Shown: one piece after another, positions 15,197-23,326 of the stretch
How positions within the stretch are numbered: the first letter of the stretch is position 1
Layout: each line of letters opens with the position of its first letter
NCBI GenBank assembly: GCA_005878385.1
Contig: VBMN01000074.1
Location: 1-40,672 of the forward strand
Direction of reading: 5' to 3'
Source: Methanobacteriota archaeon
GTDB lineage: Archaea; Thermoplasmatota; Thermoplasmata; RBG-16-68-12
DNA length: 40,672 nt
Notes under the pieces: generated by a model
Database searches by the model: none
The model's input: the letters and a program-made list of their open reading frames with translations, nothing else
Told to the model about the DNA's origin: nothing
Translations under genes and position numbers: made by a program

Positions 15197-15937
15197 ATGC
15201 CCAAAGAGCTCCGAAGCGATCGACGAGACGACATTTTCAAGGAATACGGGATCGCCCGCTTCGAGAAGGCGGGCGAGAAGTTCGAGGTCCTGGTGAAGCC
15301 GGAGGCCGTCCAGAAGGTCCGCGACGGCAAGGACGTCGACCTGCTCAAGGAGCTCGCGATCGACGAGATCTTCAAGGACGCCCACAAAGGCTCGAAGGCG
15401 TCCGAGGAGAAGATGGTCGAGTTCTTCGGGACGACGGAGCCCCTGGCCGTCGCGAAGCAGATCATCCAACGCGGCGAGATCCAGCTGACGACGGAACAGC
15501 GTCGGCAGATGCTCGAAGCGAAGCGCAAGCAGAGCGTCCAATATATCGCGGCGAACGCGATCAACCCACAGACGAGCGCTCCCCATCCGCCCCAGCGTAT
15601 CGAAAACGCGATGGAGGAGGCCAAGGTGCACATCGACCCATTCAAGCCCGTCGAAGAGCAGGTGAAGGAAGTCCTCGACGCGCTCCGGCCCCTGATCCCG
15701 ATCCGCTTCGAGAAGGTCCGGATCGCGGTGAAGCTGAGTGCGGAGGACAGCGCGAAATGCTACGGGGACATCAAGGGCTACGGTGCGATCCTGAAGGAAG
15801 AGTGGTCCCCGACGGGAGCCTGGCTCGGCGTCGTCGAGATGCCCGCGGGCCTGCAAACGGACTTCCTAGAACGGTTGAACGCGAAGACGAAGGGAAACGT
15901 GGAGACGCGGATCCTGAAGGCGGACCAGCGAGTCTGA
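15197..15937 (+). CDS. SBDS ribosome maturation factor
   Basis: 246 residues, the usual archaeal length. It has the three-domain SBDS layout: an N-terminal FYSH domain ([17 protein letters not shown], the [20 protein letters not shown] helix-loop), a central helical domain ([36 protein letters not shown]) and a C-terminal ferredoxin-like RNA-binding domain ([22 protein letters not shown]). With EF-2 family GTPases it releases anti-association factor aIF6 from the large subunit. It is placed between psmA and rrp4 as in many archaea. Confidence 0.96.
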   Translation: MPKELRSDRRDDIFKEYGIARFEKAGEKFEVLVKPEAVQKVRDGKDVDLLKELAIDEIFKDAHKGSKASEEKMVEFFGTTEPLAVAKQIIQRGEIQLTTEQRRQMLEAKRKQSVQYIAANAINPQTSAPHPPQRIENAMEEAKVHIDPFKPVEEQVKEVLDALRPLIPIRFEKVRIAVKLSAEDSAKCYGDIKGYGAILKEEWSPTGAWLGVVEMPAGLQTDFLERLNAKTKGNVETRILKADQRV

Positions 15938-15980
15938 TCCGGAGGGAGCCGCCCGACGTCGCGTCGAGAGGCGGTTACCT

Positions 15981-16211
15981 ATGACCAGCGGACGGGCGCT
16001 CCGTTGGATATCGCCTCGGACCGGCTTCGTGGCGATCGTGGCCTTGACCGGTCTCTGTCTCGTCGCGACCATCGTGTTCGCGCTCCTCACGACGACGTCT
16101 TCGTTCGTGCTCGCGTGGGTCGCCCTGACGGCGATCCTGGCGGTGAGTTCCGTATACGCATGGTGGGACTGGAAACACCCGCCGAAGGGACCCAGGCTTC
16201 CCGGTCGCTGA
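15981..16211 (+). CDS. Small two-helix membrane protein within the exosome superoperon
   Basis: 76 residues, ATG start. Two hydrophobic segments, about FVAIVALTGLCLVATIVFAL and SFVLAWVALTAILAVSSVYAW, are joined by a short TTTSS loop; a basic N-terminus and a KHPPKGPRLPGR tail suggest both ends cytoplasmic. No family is recognised. It lies between SBDS and rrp4, two genes that are normally adjacent in this superoperon, so it is an insertion whose function is open. Confidence 0.65.
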   Translation: MTSGRALRWISPRTGFVAIVALTGLCLVATIVFALLTTTSSFVLAWVALTAILAVSSVYAWWDWKHPPKGPRLPGR

Positions 16212-16295
16212 CCGCGGGCCGGGACCTCCCCTTCGAAACCGGAAGCCTCAAGTAGCGGCCTCCATTTCGACGCCTCGCGTGAGAGAGAAACACAC

Positions 16296-16994
16296 ATGCA
16301 GGGTAGCGGGTCGCTTCGCCCGATTGTCATTCCAGGCGAAGCCGTCGGCGGCCCCGGGCTAAAACCGGGACCTGGAACCTATAGCGAAGGCGGACAGCTT
16401 TTCGCGGCACAATTGGGTATTCGGAACGAGCATGACGGCCTCGTCAGCGTGATCCCTCTCAAAGGGCGGTACATCCCCCAACGCGGGGACGCGGTGATCG
16501 GCGAGGTCACCGACCTCGGGGCATCCCACTGGCTCGTCGACATCAACTCTCCCTATCCCGCGCCCCTCCATGCGACGGAATCGCCGTGGCGGGTCGAGTT
16601 CGGCGACACCTCACGGTATCTGAAGGTCGGCGACGTGATCATGGCTCACGTGCTGAGCGTGGACGAGATCAAGCGCGTCCAGCTCACGATGCAAGAGCGT
16701 GAGGCGCGACGGCTGAACGGCGGCATGGTGATGGAAATCTCCCCGACGAAGGTCCCCCGGGTGATCGGGAAGGAGGGGAGCATGATCTCCCTCATCAAGG
16801 ACCTCACGCACTGCCAGATTTACGTCGGGCAGAACGGCCGGATCTGGCTGGACGGGAATGACCAGGACACCGCGATTGCGGCGCGGGCCATCCGCCTGAT
16901 CGAGGAACGCGCCCAGGCGTTCGGCCTCACAGAGGTCGTGCGCGAGCTGATCGAGGGGGCGCGTCGGGAGACACGAGGGCCGAGGCCCTCCTGA
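16296..16994 (+). CDS. rrp4: Exosome complex RNA-binding protein Rrp4
   Basis: 232 residues. It is a cap subunit that binds RNA at the entrance of the archaeal exosome. Domains in order: N-terminal domain (VIPGEAV, GPGTYSEGG), S1 domain (PQRGDAVIGEVTDLGASHWLVDI, VGDVIMAHVLSVDEIKRV) and a KH domain with the GxxG loop in PRVIGKEGSMI. The C-terminal helix (LIEERAQAFGLTEVVRELI) closes the KH fold. It is 12 bp upstream of rrp41 in the same operon. Confidence 0.96.
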   Translation: MQGSGSLRPIVIPGEAVGGPGLKPGPGTYSEGGQLFAAQLGIRNEHDGLVSVIPLKGRYIPQRGDAVIGEVTDLGASHWLVDINSPYPAPLHATESPWRVEFGDTSRYLKVGDVIMAHVLSVDEIKRVQLTMQEREARRLNGGMVMEISPTKVPRVIGKEGSMISLIKDLTHCQIYVGQNGRIWLDGNDQDTAIAARAIRLIEERAQAFGLTEVVRELIEGARRETRGPRPS

Positions 16995-17006
16995 GGAGCG
17001 ATTGGA

Positions 17007-17843
17007 ATGGAAGACATCGAGCACATCGAGAAAGAGATGAAACTGATCAATGCGGACGGACGGCGTCTGGATGGCCGGAAAGCGGACGAATTGAGGCCGG
17101 TGCGGATCGAGGCGGGCGTCCTGCGTCGTGCGGACGGCTCTGCGTACATGGAGTGGGGAGGGAACAAGGTCCTAGCGGCCGTGTACGGGCCCCGGGAGGC
17201 CCACCCGCGCCACCTGCAGGACCCCGCCCGGGCACTCGTCCAGTGTCGGTACAACATGGCGCCCTTCAGCGTCTCCGACCGGAAGCGGCCAGGCCCGGAT
17301 CGACGTTCCGTCGAAATCTCGAAGGTCATCTCGGAGGCGTTCTCCGCCGTCGTCTTCAAAGAACAATTCCCGCGGACCTCGGTCGACATCTTCATCGAAG
17401 TCCTCCAGGCCGATGCCGGCACGCGGTGCGCGGGCCTGACCGCCGCGAGCGTGGCCCTCGCCGACGCCGGCGTACCGATGCGGGACCTCGTCACGTCCTG
17501 CGCGTCCGGGAAAATCGATGGCGTCGTGTGCGTCGACCTGAACAAGGAAGAGGACAACTTCGGGGACGCTGATTGCCCCATGGCGATCGTCCCGCGGACG
17601 GGCGAGATCGTGCTCCTCCAGATGGATGGACATCTCACGTACGACGAGTTCCAGAAGGCGATGGAGATGTCGATCGCCGCGACGCACCGCCTCTATGAAT
17701 TGCAACGGGACGCCCTGCGCCGTCGGTATTCCACGACCCTCGAAGATATCATGAAGGAATCGCCCCCAGCCCCTGCGGCACCAATGTCGGAGTCCGAGTC
17801 GCCGCTCCCACCCGAGGACGACTTCGGCCCGGAGGGGATCTGA
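17007..17843 (+). CDS. rrp41: Exosome complex exonuclease Rrp41
   Basis: 278 residues. It is the catalytic RNase PH-fold subunit, which degrades RNA phosphorolytically and can add 3' tails. Seen: [31 protein letters not shown] (the RNA-binding Arg loop), the [15 protein letters not shown] phosphate-binding motif and [17 protein letters not shown] with the catalytic Asp. The last ~35 residues form an acidic, proline-rich tail ([19 protein letters not shown]) beyond the usual end. GAGGAG at 16993-16998 is a Shine-Dalgarno 8 nt before ATG. The stop overlaps the rrp42 start by 1 bp. Confidence 0.97.
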   Translation: MEDIEHIEKEMKLINADGRRLDGRKADELRPVRIEAGVLRRADGSAYMEWGGNKVLAAVYGPREAHPRHLQDPARALVQCRYNMAPFSVSDRKRPGPDRRSVEISKVISEAFSAVVFKEQFPRTSVDIFIEVLQADAGTRCAGLTAASVALADAGVPMRDLVTSCASGKIDGVVCVDLNKEEDNFGDADCPMAIVPRTGEIVLLQMDGHLTYDEFQKAMEMSIAATHRLYELQRDALRRRYSTTLEDIMKESPPAPAAPMSESESPLPPEDDFGPEGI

Positions 17844-18622
17844 TGAGCGAGGAGATCGTCTCGGAATTGATGCGGGCCCACGTCTATCGGTTGGCCTCCA
17901 GTGGCCAGCGCGTGGACGGCCGCGTGCTCGATGAGCCGCGGAAGCTTTCGATCGAACGGTCCTTCGTGAAGACCGCGGAAGGGAGCGCCCGCGCGAAGCT
18001 CGGGAACACGGATATCCTCGTCGGAATCAAGATGTCCGTCGGCGAGCCGTACCCCGACACGCCGAACACGGGCGTCCTGTCGACGAGCGTCGAGCTGATT
18101 CCGATGGCGAGCCCGACGTTCGAAGCGGGACCGCCGAGACCGGACTCGATCGAACTCGCCCGCGTCGTGGACCGCGGGATCCGCGAGTCGAAGATGGTGA
18201 ACATGGAGAAGCTGTGCATCACCCCGAAAGAGAAGGTCTGGATCATGTTCATCGACATCCACGTGCTCGATTACGACGGGAACCTGTTCGACGCCTGCTC
18301 CTACGGTGCGGTCGCAGCCCTCGCATCGGTCGTCGTCCCGGCGAAGAACGTGAACCTGGGCGAGAACTTCCCGCTCCCGGTCGAGCATTGGCCGGTGAGT
18401 GTCACGACGGCGAAGATCAAGGACATCCTCGTCGTCGATCCGAGCCTCGACGAGGAGCGCATGGCGGATGCGCGCATCACCGTGACGACGGATGAGAACG
18501 GCGATATCCGCGCGATGCAAAAAGGCTTAAGTGGAAGTTTCTCCTATGACGAAGTGAAGCGGATCATCGAGACGGCCCAGCGCGTCGGCCGCGCGATCCG
18601 CCCCATCCTTCGATCGTCTTGA
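17843..18622 (+). CDS. rrp42: Exosome complex protein Rrp42
   Basis: 259 residues of the RNase PH fold. It pairs with Rrp41 to form the hexameric ring but lacks its own phosphorolytic site. Typical sequences: QRVDGRVLDEPRKLSIE, GSARAKLGNTDILVGIK, GPPRPDSIELARVVDRGIRES and WIMFIDIHVLDYDGNLFDAC. Stop and start overlap with rrp41 (TGATG) implies coupled translation, which suits equal stoichiometry of the two ring subunits. Confidence 0.97.
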   Translation: MSEEIVSELMRAHVYRLASSGQRVDGRVLDEPRKLSIERSFVKTAEGSARAKLGNTDILVGIKMSVGEPYPDTPNTGVLSTSVELIPMASPTFEAGPPRPDSIELARVVDRGIRESKMVNMEKLCITPKEKVWIMFIDIHVLDYDGNLFDACSYGAVAALASVVVPAKNVNLGENFPLPVEHWPVSVTTAKIKDILVVDPSLDEERMADARITVTTDENGDIRAMQKGLSGSFSYDEVKRIIETAQRVGRAIRPILRSS

Positions 18623-18630
18623 GGTCTTCC

Positions 18631-18915
18631 ATGGCACGTCGCACGCGAAAGGCAGGCAGCGTCGCCCGGTTCGGGCCCCGGTATGGCGTGCGGATTCGCC
18701 GCCGGATGCAAGAGATCGAGGAGGGCCTGAAGCATCGGCACGTCTGCCCGCGGTGCGCCGCGATCTCCGTGCGGCGATCGTCGACCGGTGTATGGACATG
18801 CCGCCGTTGCGGGTACGTGTTCGCGGGAGGGGCCTACCGCCCGATCGTGACGACGTCCTTCAAGCGGGAGGTCCAGGCGGCGGACAAGCCCGAGGCGAAG
18901 GCGGAGGAGGCCTGA
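18631..18915 (+). CDS. rpl37ae: 50S ribosomal protein eL43 (L37Ae)
   Basis: 94 residues. It begins with the expected MARRTRKAGSVARFGPRYG and carries a C4 zinc ribbon: CPRCA then CRRCG, 15 residues apart. The GVWTCRRCGYVFAGGAY stretch is diagnostic. The last ~15 residues (EAKAEEA) are an acidic tail beyond the normal end. ATG 18631 is preferred over the upstream in-frame TTG at 18619. Location after rrp42 and before rpoP is the conserved archaeal order. Confidence 0.97.
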   Translation: MARRTRKAGSVARFGPRYGVRIRRRMQEIEEGLKHRHVCPRCAAISVRRSSTGVWTCRRCGYVFAGGAYRPIVTTSFKREVQAADKPEAKAEEA

Positions 18916-18916
18916 G

Positions 18917-19051
18917 ATGTATAAGTGCGCGAAGTGCCTCGAGCCGATCCGGGCGAACATCAACACGGTCGGCATCCAGTGCGAGCGGTGCGGCTCCAAG
19001 ATGTTCTACAAAGAGCGGCCGAACGTGAAGAAGGTCGTCAAGGCGCGGTGA
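18917..19051 (+). CDS. rpoP: DNA-directed RNA polymerase subunit P (Rpb12 homologue)
   Basis: 44 residues, starting 1 bp after the eL43 stop. MYKCAKCLEPI and GIQCERCGSKMFYKERP give the four zinc-binding cysteines (C4, C7, C22, C25) and the hallmark C-terminal GxKxFYKERP-like motif that contacts the polymerase platform. It is required for open-complex formation in archaea. Its small size makes it easy to miss, but motif, spacing and neighbours agree. Confidence 0.96.
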   Translation: MYKCAKCLEPIRANINTVGIQCERCGSKMFYKERPNVKKVVKAR

Positions 19052-19053
19052 CC

Positions 19054-19287
19054 ATGCGGCGCGCGACGATCACCTTCGCGGGTCCGGATGCGGGGGTCGT
19101 CTATGAATCCCTGCGACCCGAGGCAGGACGCGATGTCCCGAAAGCCCGCGTCTCTCTCCGAGCCGCTCGAGGCCGCGTGACCCTCACCATCGACGCGGAC
19201 GACACGAGCGCCCTGAGGGCCGCCGTGAATTCGTATCTTCGATGGGCGGACATCGCCGCCCGAGTACGGCGCGAGGTGACGTCGTGA
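19054..19287 (+). CDS. pcc1: KEOPS complex subunit Pcc1
   Basis: 77 residues. Start ATG 19054 is 2 bp after the rpoP stop. The small alpha/beta fold shows the ITFAGPDAGVVYESLRPEA strand-helix, the RGRVTLTIDADDTSALRAAVNSYLRW segment and a final helix (ADIAARVRREV), matching archaeal Pcc1. KEOPS installs the t6A modification at position 37 of ANN-decoding tRNAs, and Pcc1 dimerises the complex. The last bases overlap the prefoldin GTG start as GTGA. Confidence 0.85.
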   Translation: MRRATITFAGPDAGVVYESLRPEAGRDVPKARVSLRAARGRVTLTIDADDTSALRAAVNSYLRWADIAARVRREVTS

Positions 19288-19652
19288 AGGACATCTCCCC
19301 GCAGCTTCAGAACCAGATCGCGCAGTACCAGCAGTTGCAGAACCAGCTCCAGGTCCTCGCGAGCCAACGCATGCAACTGGAGGCCAAGCTGCGCGAGGTC
19401 GAAGGGACCCTCGAGGAACTCAACAAGCTCACCGGCGACACGCCGATCTACAAGAGCATCGGCATGCTCCTCGTGCGGCAGGACGACCGCGACGGACTGA
19501 AGAAGGAGCTCGAGGAGCACAAGGAGACGCTCACGATCCGAGTGAAATCGCTCCAGAAGCAGGAGAAGGCCCTCTCCGAACGGTATGAAGATCTCGCGAC
19601 GAAGATCCAGACGGCCCTCGGGACCTCGCCCGCAGCCGCGGAAGGCAACTGA
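19284..19652 (+). CDS. pfdB: Prefoldin subunit beta
   Basis: 122 residues. Two long coiled-coil helices (QLQNQIAQYQQLQNQLQVLASQ and KKELEEHKETLTIRVKSLQKQE) flank a beta-hairpin linker with the GDTPIYKSIGMLLVRQD motif typical of the beta subunit. Six-subunit prefoldin holds unfolded chains for the thermosome. GTG 19284 is used because it overlaps the pcc1 stop; the earlier frame start at 19242 would overlap pcc1 and add unrelated residues. Confidence 0.95.
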   Translation: MKDISPQLQNQIAQYQQLQNQLQVLASQRMQLEAKLREVEGTLEELNKLTGDTPIYKSIGMLLVRQDDRDGLKKELEEHKETLTIRVKSLQKQEKALSERYEDLATKIQTALGTSPAAAEGN

Positions 19653-19680
19653 GTTTTCTCCGGGCCGGGCGCTGGCAAAT

Positions 19681-19692
19681 CCTTATATTAAC
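19681..19692 (+). promoter_or_regulatory. TATA box for the DUF106 gene
   Basis: CCTTATATTAAC is centred 25 bp upstream of GTG 19711, exactly the spacing for a leaderless transcript. It marks a transcription restart inside the superoperon. Confidence 0.7.
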
Positions 19693-19710
19693 AGGTCCAT
19701 TGGCGAATCC

Positions 19711-20520
19711 GTGAACGAGGATTCCGGCTCCACGGGAGAGGATTCCAGCTCCGCCGAGGAAGGGTCCGACTCCGAAGAAGAGTCCGAGGAGCAGCCCGAA
19801 TCCGAAGAATTCCCCAAGCCGGAGGAGAAAGCGGCTTCCCCACCTACCACGCCGCGGGCCCCGCCGAGTTTCAGTCGCTTCATCATGATCTTCCTGGGCC
19901 TCCTCGCGGTCTATGCGATCATCAGCCCGGACGTGGGCATCGGGTTCGCCTCGATCGCGAACGTCGCGCTCTTTCCTGTCATCGGGTTCGGCGGTGCCTT
20001 GCCGACCCTCACGATCCTGCTCGCGGGCATCCTGACGACGACGATCTCGTCCGTCATCCGGGATCACTACACGAACTGGGTGAAGATGGCGCGGACCCAG
20101 AAGGTGATGGGTGCATGGCGGAAGGAACAGATGGAAGCCATGCGAAAGGGCCAGACGACGAGGTTGGCCAAACTGAAGGAGGCCCAGCAAGGATTCATGA
20201 AGGACACCATGGAGATGCAGACCACGCCGCTGAAGTCGATGGCGTGGACTCTGTTCCTCTTCATCGTGATCTTCACTTGGTTGCGTCTCTTCGTGGATGT
20301 CGTCCTGAATAACCACGGGAACCAGTGGATCGCGGTCCCGTGGTCGAATCATGTGTACCTGAATTCCGTCTACGTCCTTCCGTCGTGGGTCCTCCTCTAT
20401 TCCCTCCTCGCGATCCCGTTCGGCCAGATCATCACGCGTGTGCTGAAGTACGTCCGATTCCGACGGCGTCTCGAGGCGATGGGGGTCCCGCTCCGGCCCG
20501 GGCCGGCCGATGCCGCGTGA
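19711..20520 (+). CDS. DUF106 (EMC3/TMCO1/Get1-like) membrane protein
   Basis: 269 residues, GTG start, leaderless from the TATA box at 19681-19692. Three hydrophobic segments (around residues 55-80, 90-115 and 185-205, plus a fourth near 230) surround a long cytosolic coiled-coil (ARTQKVMGAWRKEQMEAMRKG, KLKEAQQGFMKDT). This is the Oxa1-superfamily layout of archaeal DUF106 proteins, thought to help insert membrane proteins. The N-terminal ~45 residues are an unusual Ser/Glu tail (EDSSSAEEGSDSEEESEE). Placement before cmk is the usual archaeal neighbourhood. Confidence 0.88.
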   Translation: MNEDSGSTGEDSSSAEEGSDSEEESEEQPESEEFPKPEEKAASPPTTPRAPPSFSRFIMIFLGLLAVYAIISPDVGIGFASIANVALFPVIGFGGALPTLTILLAGILTTTISSVIRDHYTNWVKMARTQKVMGAWRKEQMEAMRKGQTTRLAKLKEAQQGFMKDTMEMQTTPLKSMAWTLFLFIVIFTWLRLFVDVVLNNHGNQWIAVPWSNHVYLNSVYVLPSWVLLYSLLAIPFGQIITRVLKYVRFRRRLEAMGVPLRPGPADAA

Positions 20521-20530
20521 GGGAATCCGG

Positions 20531-21070
20531 ATGATCCTCGTGATCGGAGGACCGCCCGGCAGCGGCAAGACCACGGTCGCGGAACGGTGGGCCGCGACCC
20601 ATCACTACATCCTCGTGTCCGCGGGGACGAAGTTCCGCGCGATGGCGAAGGAACGCGAGATGAGTCTGGAGGCCCTCGGTCGGGCAGCCGAGAAAGACCC
20701 ATCCATCGACCGGGCCCTGGACCGGGCCATTCTGGAAGAAATCCGTGCCAGACAAGCCGCGGGCGCGAACGTGGTGGTCGACGGACGAATCCAAGCGCAT
20801 CTCTTGGCGAAGGAACGCATCCCGTGTCTGAAGGTCCTCATCGACGCGCCCCTCGAGGTGCGGGCCCGTCGGATCGCGGGTCGCGAGAAGAAGGGCGTCC
20901 CCGACGCCAAGCGAGAGATCGTCGCCCGGGAGGAGTCCGAACGGATCCGCTACAAGGCGATCTACGGGATCGATTTGAGGGACACGAGCGTGTTCGATTT
21001 CGTGATTGACTCCGGCGAGAAGACGCCGGATGAGATCGTCGGGATGATCGCCGCCCGGGTGCGGGGATGA
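20531..21070 (+). CDS. cmk: Cytidylate kinase, archaeal type
   Basis: 179 residues. It phosphorylates CMP/dCMP with ATP. The P-loop is GGPPGSGKTT at residues 6-15; the NMP-binding segment (SAGTKFRAMAKEREM) and the LID-like RIAGREKKG... EESERIRYKAIYGID region match archaeal Cmk, where ERIRYKxIYGID is diagnostic. ATG 20531 sits directly before the first strand; the earlier ATG 20510 would overlap the DUF106 gene. It overlaps cbf5 by 4 bp (ATGA). Confidence 0.94.
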   Translation: MILVIGGPPGSGKTTVAERWAATHHYILVSAGTKFRAMAKEREMSLEALGRAAEKDPSIDRALDRAILEEIRARQAAGANVVVDGRIQAHLLAKERIPCLKVLIDAPLEVRARRIAGREKKGVPDAKREIVAREESERIRYKAIYGIDLRDTSVFDFVIDSGEKTPDEIVGMIAARVRG

Positions 21071-22023
21071 GCGATCTCGTCGTCCTCCATGAAACGCCGG
21101 ATTCGAAGCACGGAACCCGCCCCGAGGACCGAACGATCCAAGAGCGGATCCGCCTCGGGGTGGCGATCGTCGACAAGCCGGCCGGTCCGACGTCGCATCA
21201 GGTGAGTGCTTGGGTCCGGGACATGTTCTCGGTCCCGAAGGCCGGCCACTCCGGGACCTTGGATCCCCGGGTGACCGGAGTCCTGCCGGTGGCCCTCGCG
21301 GACGCCACCCGGGCGGTCGAGGCCGTCCTCGCGGGAGACAAGGAGTACGTCGGCGTGTTCCAACTCCACCAGGATGTGGACCCGCGACGGGTGCGGTCGA
21401 TGATGGCCCGGTTCATCGGGGAGATTTACCAGGTCCCGCCGGTCCGCTCGGCGGTGAAGCGGGAACAGCGGACGCGACGCGTGTTCGAACTCGAGCCTCT
21501 CGAGATCGAGGGGCGTGACGTGCTCTTCCGAGTTCGTTGCGAGTCGGGGACCTATATCCGCACCCTCGCCGTGGACATCGGCGATGCCCTCGGGGTCGGC
21601 GCGAACCTGGTCGACCTTCGGAGGACCAGGACCGCGAGCTTCGGAGAAGCGGACGCCCATCCCCTGAACGCATTCCGTGACGCCCTCGCATTTGCCAAAG
21701 AAGACGGCAACGAGAGCGCGGTCCGCGCGATCCTGAGGCCCATCGAAGACCTGTTGCGGCATCTCCCTCGAATGATCATCAAAGATACCGCCGTGGACGC
21801 GCTCTGCCACGGCGCGAATCTGGCGGTCCCCGGCGTCGCGAAGCTGTCCCCCCGCATCCGACGAGGTGACGCGGTCGGGGTCTTCACGGGGAAAGGCGAG
21901 GCAGTCGCGCTGTCGAAAGCGCTCATGACGACCGACGAGATCGTCATCGCGAAGTCGGGTGCGGCGGCGGACACCGGCCGCGTCCTGATGGAGCCAGGCA
22001 CGTACCCGAAGCTGTGGAAGTGA
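21067..22023 (+). CDS. cbf5: rRNA/tRNA pseudouridine synthase Cbf5 (TruB family)
   Basis: 318 residues. The catalytic Asp lies in the TruB motif GHSGTLDPRVTGVLPVALADATR. It is preceded by the VDKPAGPTSHQV motif I and followed by YVGVFQLH, SAVKREQRTRRVFELEPLEI and CESGTYIRTLAVDIG. A C-terminal PUA domain (VDALCHGANLAVPGV, RGDAVGVFTGKGEAVAL) is present. Archaeal Cbf5 acts in H/ACA RNPs and can also make Psi55 in the tRNA T-loop, the loop that is split by introns in both tRNA genes of this window. Confidence 0.96.
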   Translation: MSDLVVLHETPDSKHGTRPEDRTIQERIRLGVAIVDKPAGPTSHQVSAWVRDMFSVPKAGHSGTLDPRVTGVLPVALADATRAVEAVLAGDKEYVGVFQLHQDVDPRRVRSMMARFIGEIYQVPPVRSAVKREQRTRRVFELEPLEIEGRDVLFRVRCESGTYIRTLAVDIGDALGVGANLVDLRRTRTASFGEADAHPLNAFRDALAFAKEDGNESAVRAILRPIEDLLRHLPRMIIKDTAVDALCHGANLAVPGVAKLSPRIRRGDAVGVFTGKGEAVALSKALMTTDEIVIAKSGAAADTGRVLMEPGTYPKLWK

Positions 22024-22026
22024 TCC

Positions 22027-23160
22027 ATGGCCGTCGATGCGTGGGGCTTTGACTCGGATCGACAGGCGAAGGCGCACCGTCTGCGGACCTTACGGTTCCG
22101 ACTCTCCATCGCACGGACGGGGGCGCTCGTGTCGCTCGTCGTGGGTCTGGTAATCGTCGGCTCCGCGAGCCTTCGAGATGCCGTCCTCTCCCTTCGATGG
22201 CCCTCGTGGACCTCCACGATCCTGTTCCTCGCGGTCCTCTACCTGGCCTTCTTCGCCGTCGAACTTCCTTTCACCTACGTCGGTGGATATCGATGGGAGA
22301 AGGCATCGGGGCTGTCCTCCCAATCGATGTGGGGATGGATGAAAGACCTCGCGAAGACGGCCGGCCTCGGCCTCGGGGCATCGGTCGTCGCGGGTGGCGT
22401 CCTCCTCTGGCTCCTCGCCACCTCGACCTGGTGGTGGCTCGTTGCGTGGCTTCTCGGACTCATCGTCTCCGCGATTCTCGGCTTCCTCGCGCCGGTGGTC
22501 TTGGTGCCCCTCTTCTATCGATTCCGGCCTCTGACCGACGCCGTCCTCCGCGGTCGCTTCGAGGCCCTCGCCGCGAAGGCTGATGTCCCCATCCTCGGCG
22601 TGTTCGAGTTACGCGCGTCGGAGAAGACCCGGCGGTCGAACGCGGCGGTCATGGGCCTCGGTCGCACGCGCCGGGTGATCGTGACGGACACGCTCCTCCA
22701 AGGCTTCACCCCGGAAGAGGTGGAGACCGTCCTCGCGCACGAACTCGCCCACCAGAAATATCGGGATCCGATCCGCGGGTTCTTCTCCGGCTCCCTCGTG
22801 TCCCTTCTGGTCCTCGCCCTAGTGGGCTGGGCCTATGCCGCGACCTACTCCTCGTTCGGGATTCGATCGCCGGCGGACATGGCCGGATTGCCGTTCTTGG
22901 TGGCGCTCTTCAGCCTTCTCGCCCTCCCCTTTCGTCCGCTGGAACTCCGAGCGTCGCGGTCCCGTGAGGCTCGCGCGGACCGGTTCTCCCTCGGCCTCAC
23001 CGGCGATCCCGCGAATTTCGTCGCGGCGATGGTGAAGCTTCACGATCGCAACCTCGGCGTGGCGGATCCACGCCCCTGGGAGAAGTGGCTGTTTTACAGC
23101 CATCCGACGGGACGCGATCGTGTGGAGATGGCGCGCGCATTCCGCGCTTCCTCCGGATGA
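22027..23160 (+). CDS. M48 (Ste24-like) integral membrane metallopeptidase
   Basis: 377 residues. It contains the zinc motif HELAH at 238-242 and the distal ligand Glu near 314 in SREARAD, with RRVIVTDTLLQGFTPEEVETVLAHE preceding it as in Ste24/CAAX proteases. Hydrophobic segments are seen at about 30-50, 60-80, 110-130, 135-160, 255-275 and 290-305. The ending PWEKWLFYSHPTGRDRVEMA closely matches Ste24 (SHPP..R). Eukaryal homologues trim prenylated proteins; archaeal substrates are unknown. Confidence 0.93.
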   Translation: MAVDAWGFDSDRQAKAHRLRTLRFRLSIARTGALVSLVVGLVIVGSASLRDAVLSLRWPSWTSTILFLAVLYLAFFAVELPFTYVGGYRWEKASGLSSQSMWGWMKDLAKTAGLGLGASVVAGGVLLWLLATSTWWWLVAWLLGLIVSAILGFLAPVVLVPLFYRFRPLTDAVLRGRFEALAAKADVPILGVFELRASEKTRRSNAAVMGLGRTRRVIVTDTLLQGFTPEEVETVLAHELAHQKYRDPIRGFFSGSLVSLLVLALVGWAYAATYSSFGIRSPADMAGLPFLVALFSLLALPFRPLELRASRSREARADRFSLGLTGDPANFVAAMVKLHDRNLGVADPRPWEKWLFYSHPTGRDRVEMARAFRASSG

Positions 23161-23170
23161 GCGCGCGGGG

Positions 23171-23183
23171 AATCTTTATACCG
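23171..23183 (+). promoter_or_regulatory. TATA box of tRNA-Ser
   Basis: AATCTTTATACCG, centred about 32 bp upstream of the mature tRNA 5' end, so a short leader of under 10 nt is expected. Confidence 0.65.
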
Positions 23184-23209
23184 ACGGACCCGATGGGCGC
23201 GCGCTGGGT

Positions 23210-23325
23210 GCCGAGGTCGCCTAGTCCGGTAGGGCGCCAGCCTGGAGAGCTGGTGGGCGTAAGCCCTCGGGAGTTCAAATGGCTCCCGCTCTGGTGACGG
23301 CTGCCTGGAAGTCTCCCCCTCGGCG
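23210..23325 (+). tRNA. tRNA-Ser (GGA) with a T-loop intron
   Basis: Acceptor GCCGAGG (23210-23216) pairs fully with CCTCGGC (23318-23324); discriminator G is 23325. Anticodon stem CCAGC/GCTGG (23237-23241 with 23249-23253) presents GGA at 23244-23246. The long variable arm GGGC-GTAA-GCCC (23255-23266) marks a class II tRNA-Ser. T-stem GGGAG (23269-23273) pairs with CTCCC (23313-23317) only after removing an intron between A59 (23279) and T60 (23312). CCA is not encoded. It ends 1 bp before the stop codon of the convergent isomerase gene. Confidence 0.95.
23280..23311 (+). other. T-loop (59/60) tRNA intron with bulge-helix-bulge
   Basis: A 32-nt intron. The central helix TTCA (23274-23277) pairs with TGGA (23306-23309), with one U-G pair. 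Bulges AAT (23278-23280) and AGT (23310-23312) place the cuts at 23279/23280 and 23311/23312. The inner stem GGC/GCC (23281-23283 with 23303-23305) continues to CCG/CGG (23286-23288 with 23298-23300) across a small internal loop. Confidence 0.88.
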
Positions 23326-23326
23326 T

